Shown here piece by piece: positions 13,845 through 13,907 of a DNA stretch of 13,907 nucleotides. The notes under the pieces were generated by a model that saw nothing but the letters and a program-made list of their open reading frames with translations, was not told where the DNA came from and did not search any database. This stretch comes from an uncultured Lachnospiraceae bacterium (GTDB taxonomy: Bacteria > Bacillota > Clostridia > Lachnospirales > Lachnospiraceae). Every line of letters starts with the position of its first letter. Positions within the stretch are counted from its first letter, which is position 1. A program made the position numbers and the translations under genes. Location of the stretch: positions 1-13,907 of the forward strand of contig CAJUHQ010000092.1 of assembly GCA_910586095.1 (NCBI GenBank). The letters run 5' to 3'.

Positions 13845-13906
13845 AAGGAGGATAATGTGAAATATAAAATTTCACCATCCTGATTTGTACGCCTGCTGAA
13901 GCAGGC
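13845..13906 (+). promoter_or_regulatory. structured leader-like element with masked ribosome binding site
   Basis: AAGGAGGAT (13845-13853) precedes a GTG that opens an eight-codon frame (13857-13883). AGGAT/ATCCT and GTGAAAT/ATTTCAC fold into one long hairpin covering both the ribosome binding site and the start. A third hairpin, GCCTGC-TGAA-GCAGGC (13891-13906), follows at the window edge. The run of hairpins suggests an attenuator or leader for a gene beyond the window. Confidence 0.4.
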
Positions 13907-13907
13907 A

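Noticed and set aside
1..13907. CRISPR array, transposase or integrase
   Set aside because: No regularly spaced repeats and no transposase or recombinase-like protein were seen in any frame, so mobility of the left region is only inferred from repeats and broken genes.

Overview
The window looks like a chromosomal segment of a low-GC, Gram-positive anaerobe of the Clostridia, most likely a Lachnospiraceae member. This is inferred from AT-rich codon use, strong AGGAGG-type ribosome binding sites, consensus sigma-A promoters, a MocR-type regulator beside a heterodimeric ABC exporter, a divergent MraY, and a tRNA without an encoded CCA end. I could run no database search, so the taxonomy is inference.

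Left part (1-3450), accessory and partly decayed. The core is a compact type I toxin-antitoxin module at 1659-1972. A 26-residue holin-like toxin is read rightward, and an antisense RNA with its own consensus promoter is read leftward. The two meet at one bidirectional terminator. The antitoxin promoter and 5' half lie in a ~155-bp repeat whose second copy (97-252) has no intact toxin and is joined to a truncated RadC-like gene. The same area holds a secreted lipoprotein, a secreted protein broken by one extra base in a poly-A run at its start, a second RadC-like gene broken by one extra base just before its metal-binding motif, a 29-codon ORF with an excellent promoter and ribosome binding site, and a ~42-bp promoter-like repeat present twice.

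Middle part (3600-8950). A leftward tRNA-Pro(CGG) with its own promoter and terminator is followed upstream by a leftward MocR-family regulator (GntR DNA-binding domain plus aminotransferase fold). Divergent from it is a two-gene operon for a heterodimeric ABC exporter. The changes in its ATPase motifs are distributed as expected for one degenerate and one catalytic ATP site.

Right part (9100-13907), housekeeping-like. It holds an MraY-family lipid-carrier sugar-phosphate transferase, an alpha/beta hydrolase with a near-consensus promoter just after the mraY stop, and tadA directly abutting a membrane-anchored family 2 glycosyltransferase. A convergent gene encodes an anchored TPR-like protein, and divergent from it is a 35-residue membrane peptide whose promoter lies inside the neighbour's start region. 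The window ends in a run of hairpins resembling a structured mRNA leader.

The most unusual items are the type I toxin-antitoxin module with its orphan antitoxin copy, in which the antisense RNA appears to repeat the toxin leader's own anti-Shine-Dalgarno strand, and the overlapping divergent small-protein/TPR pair.
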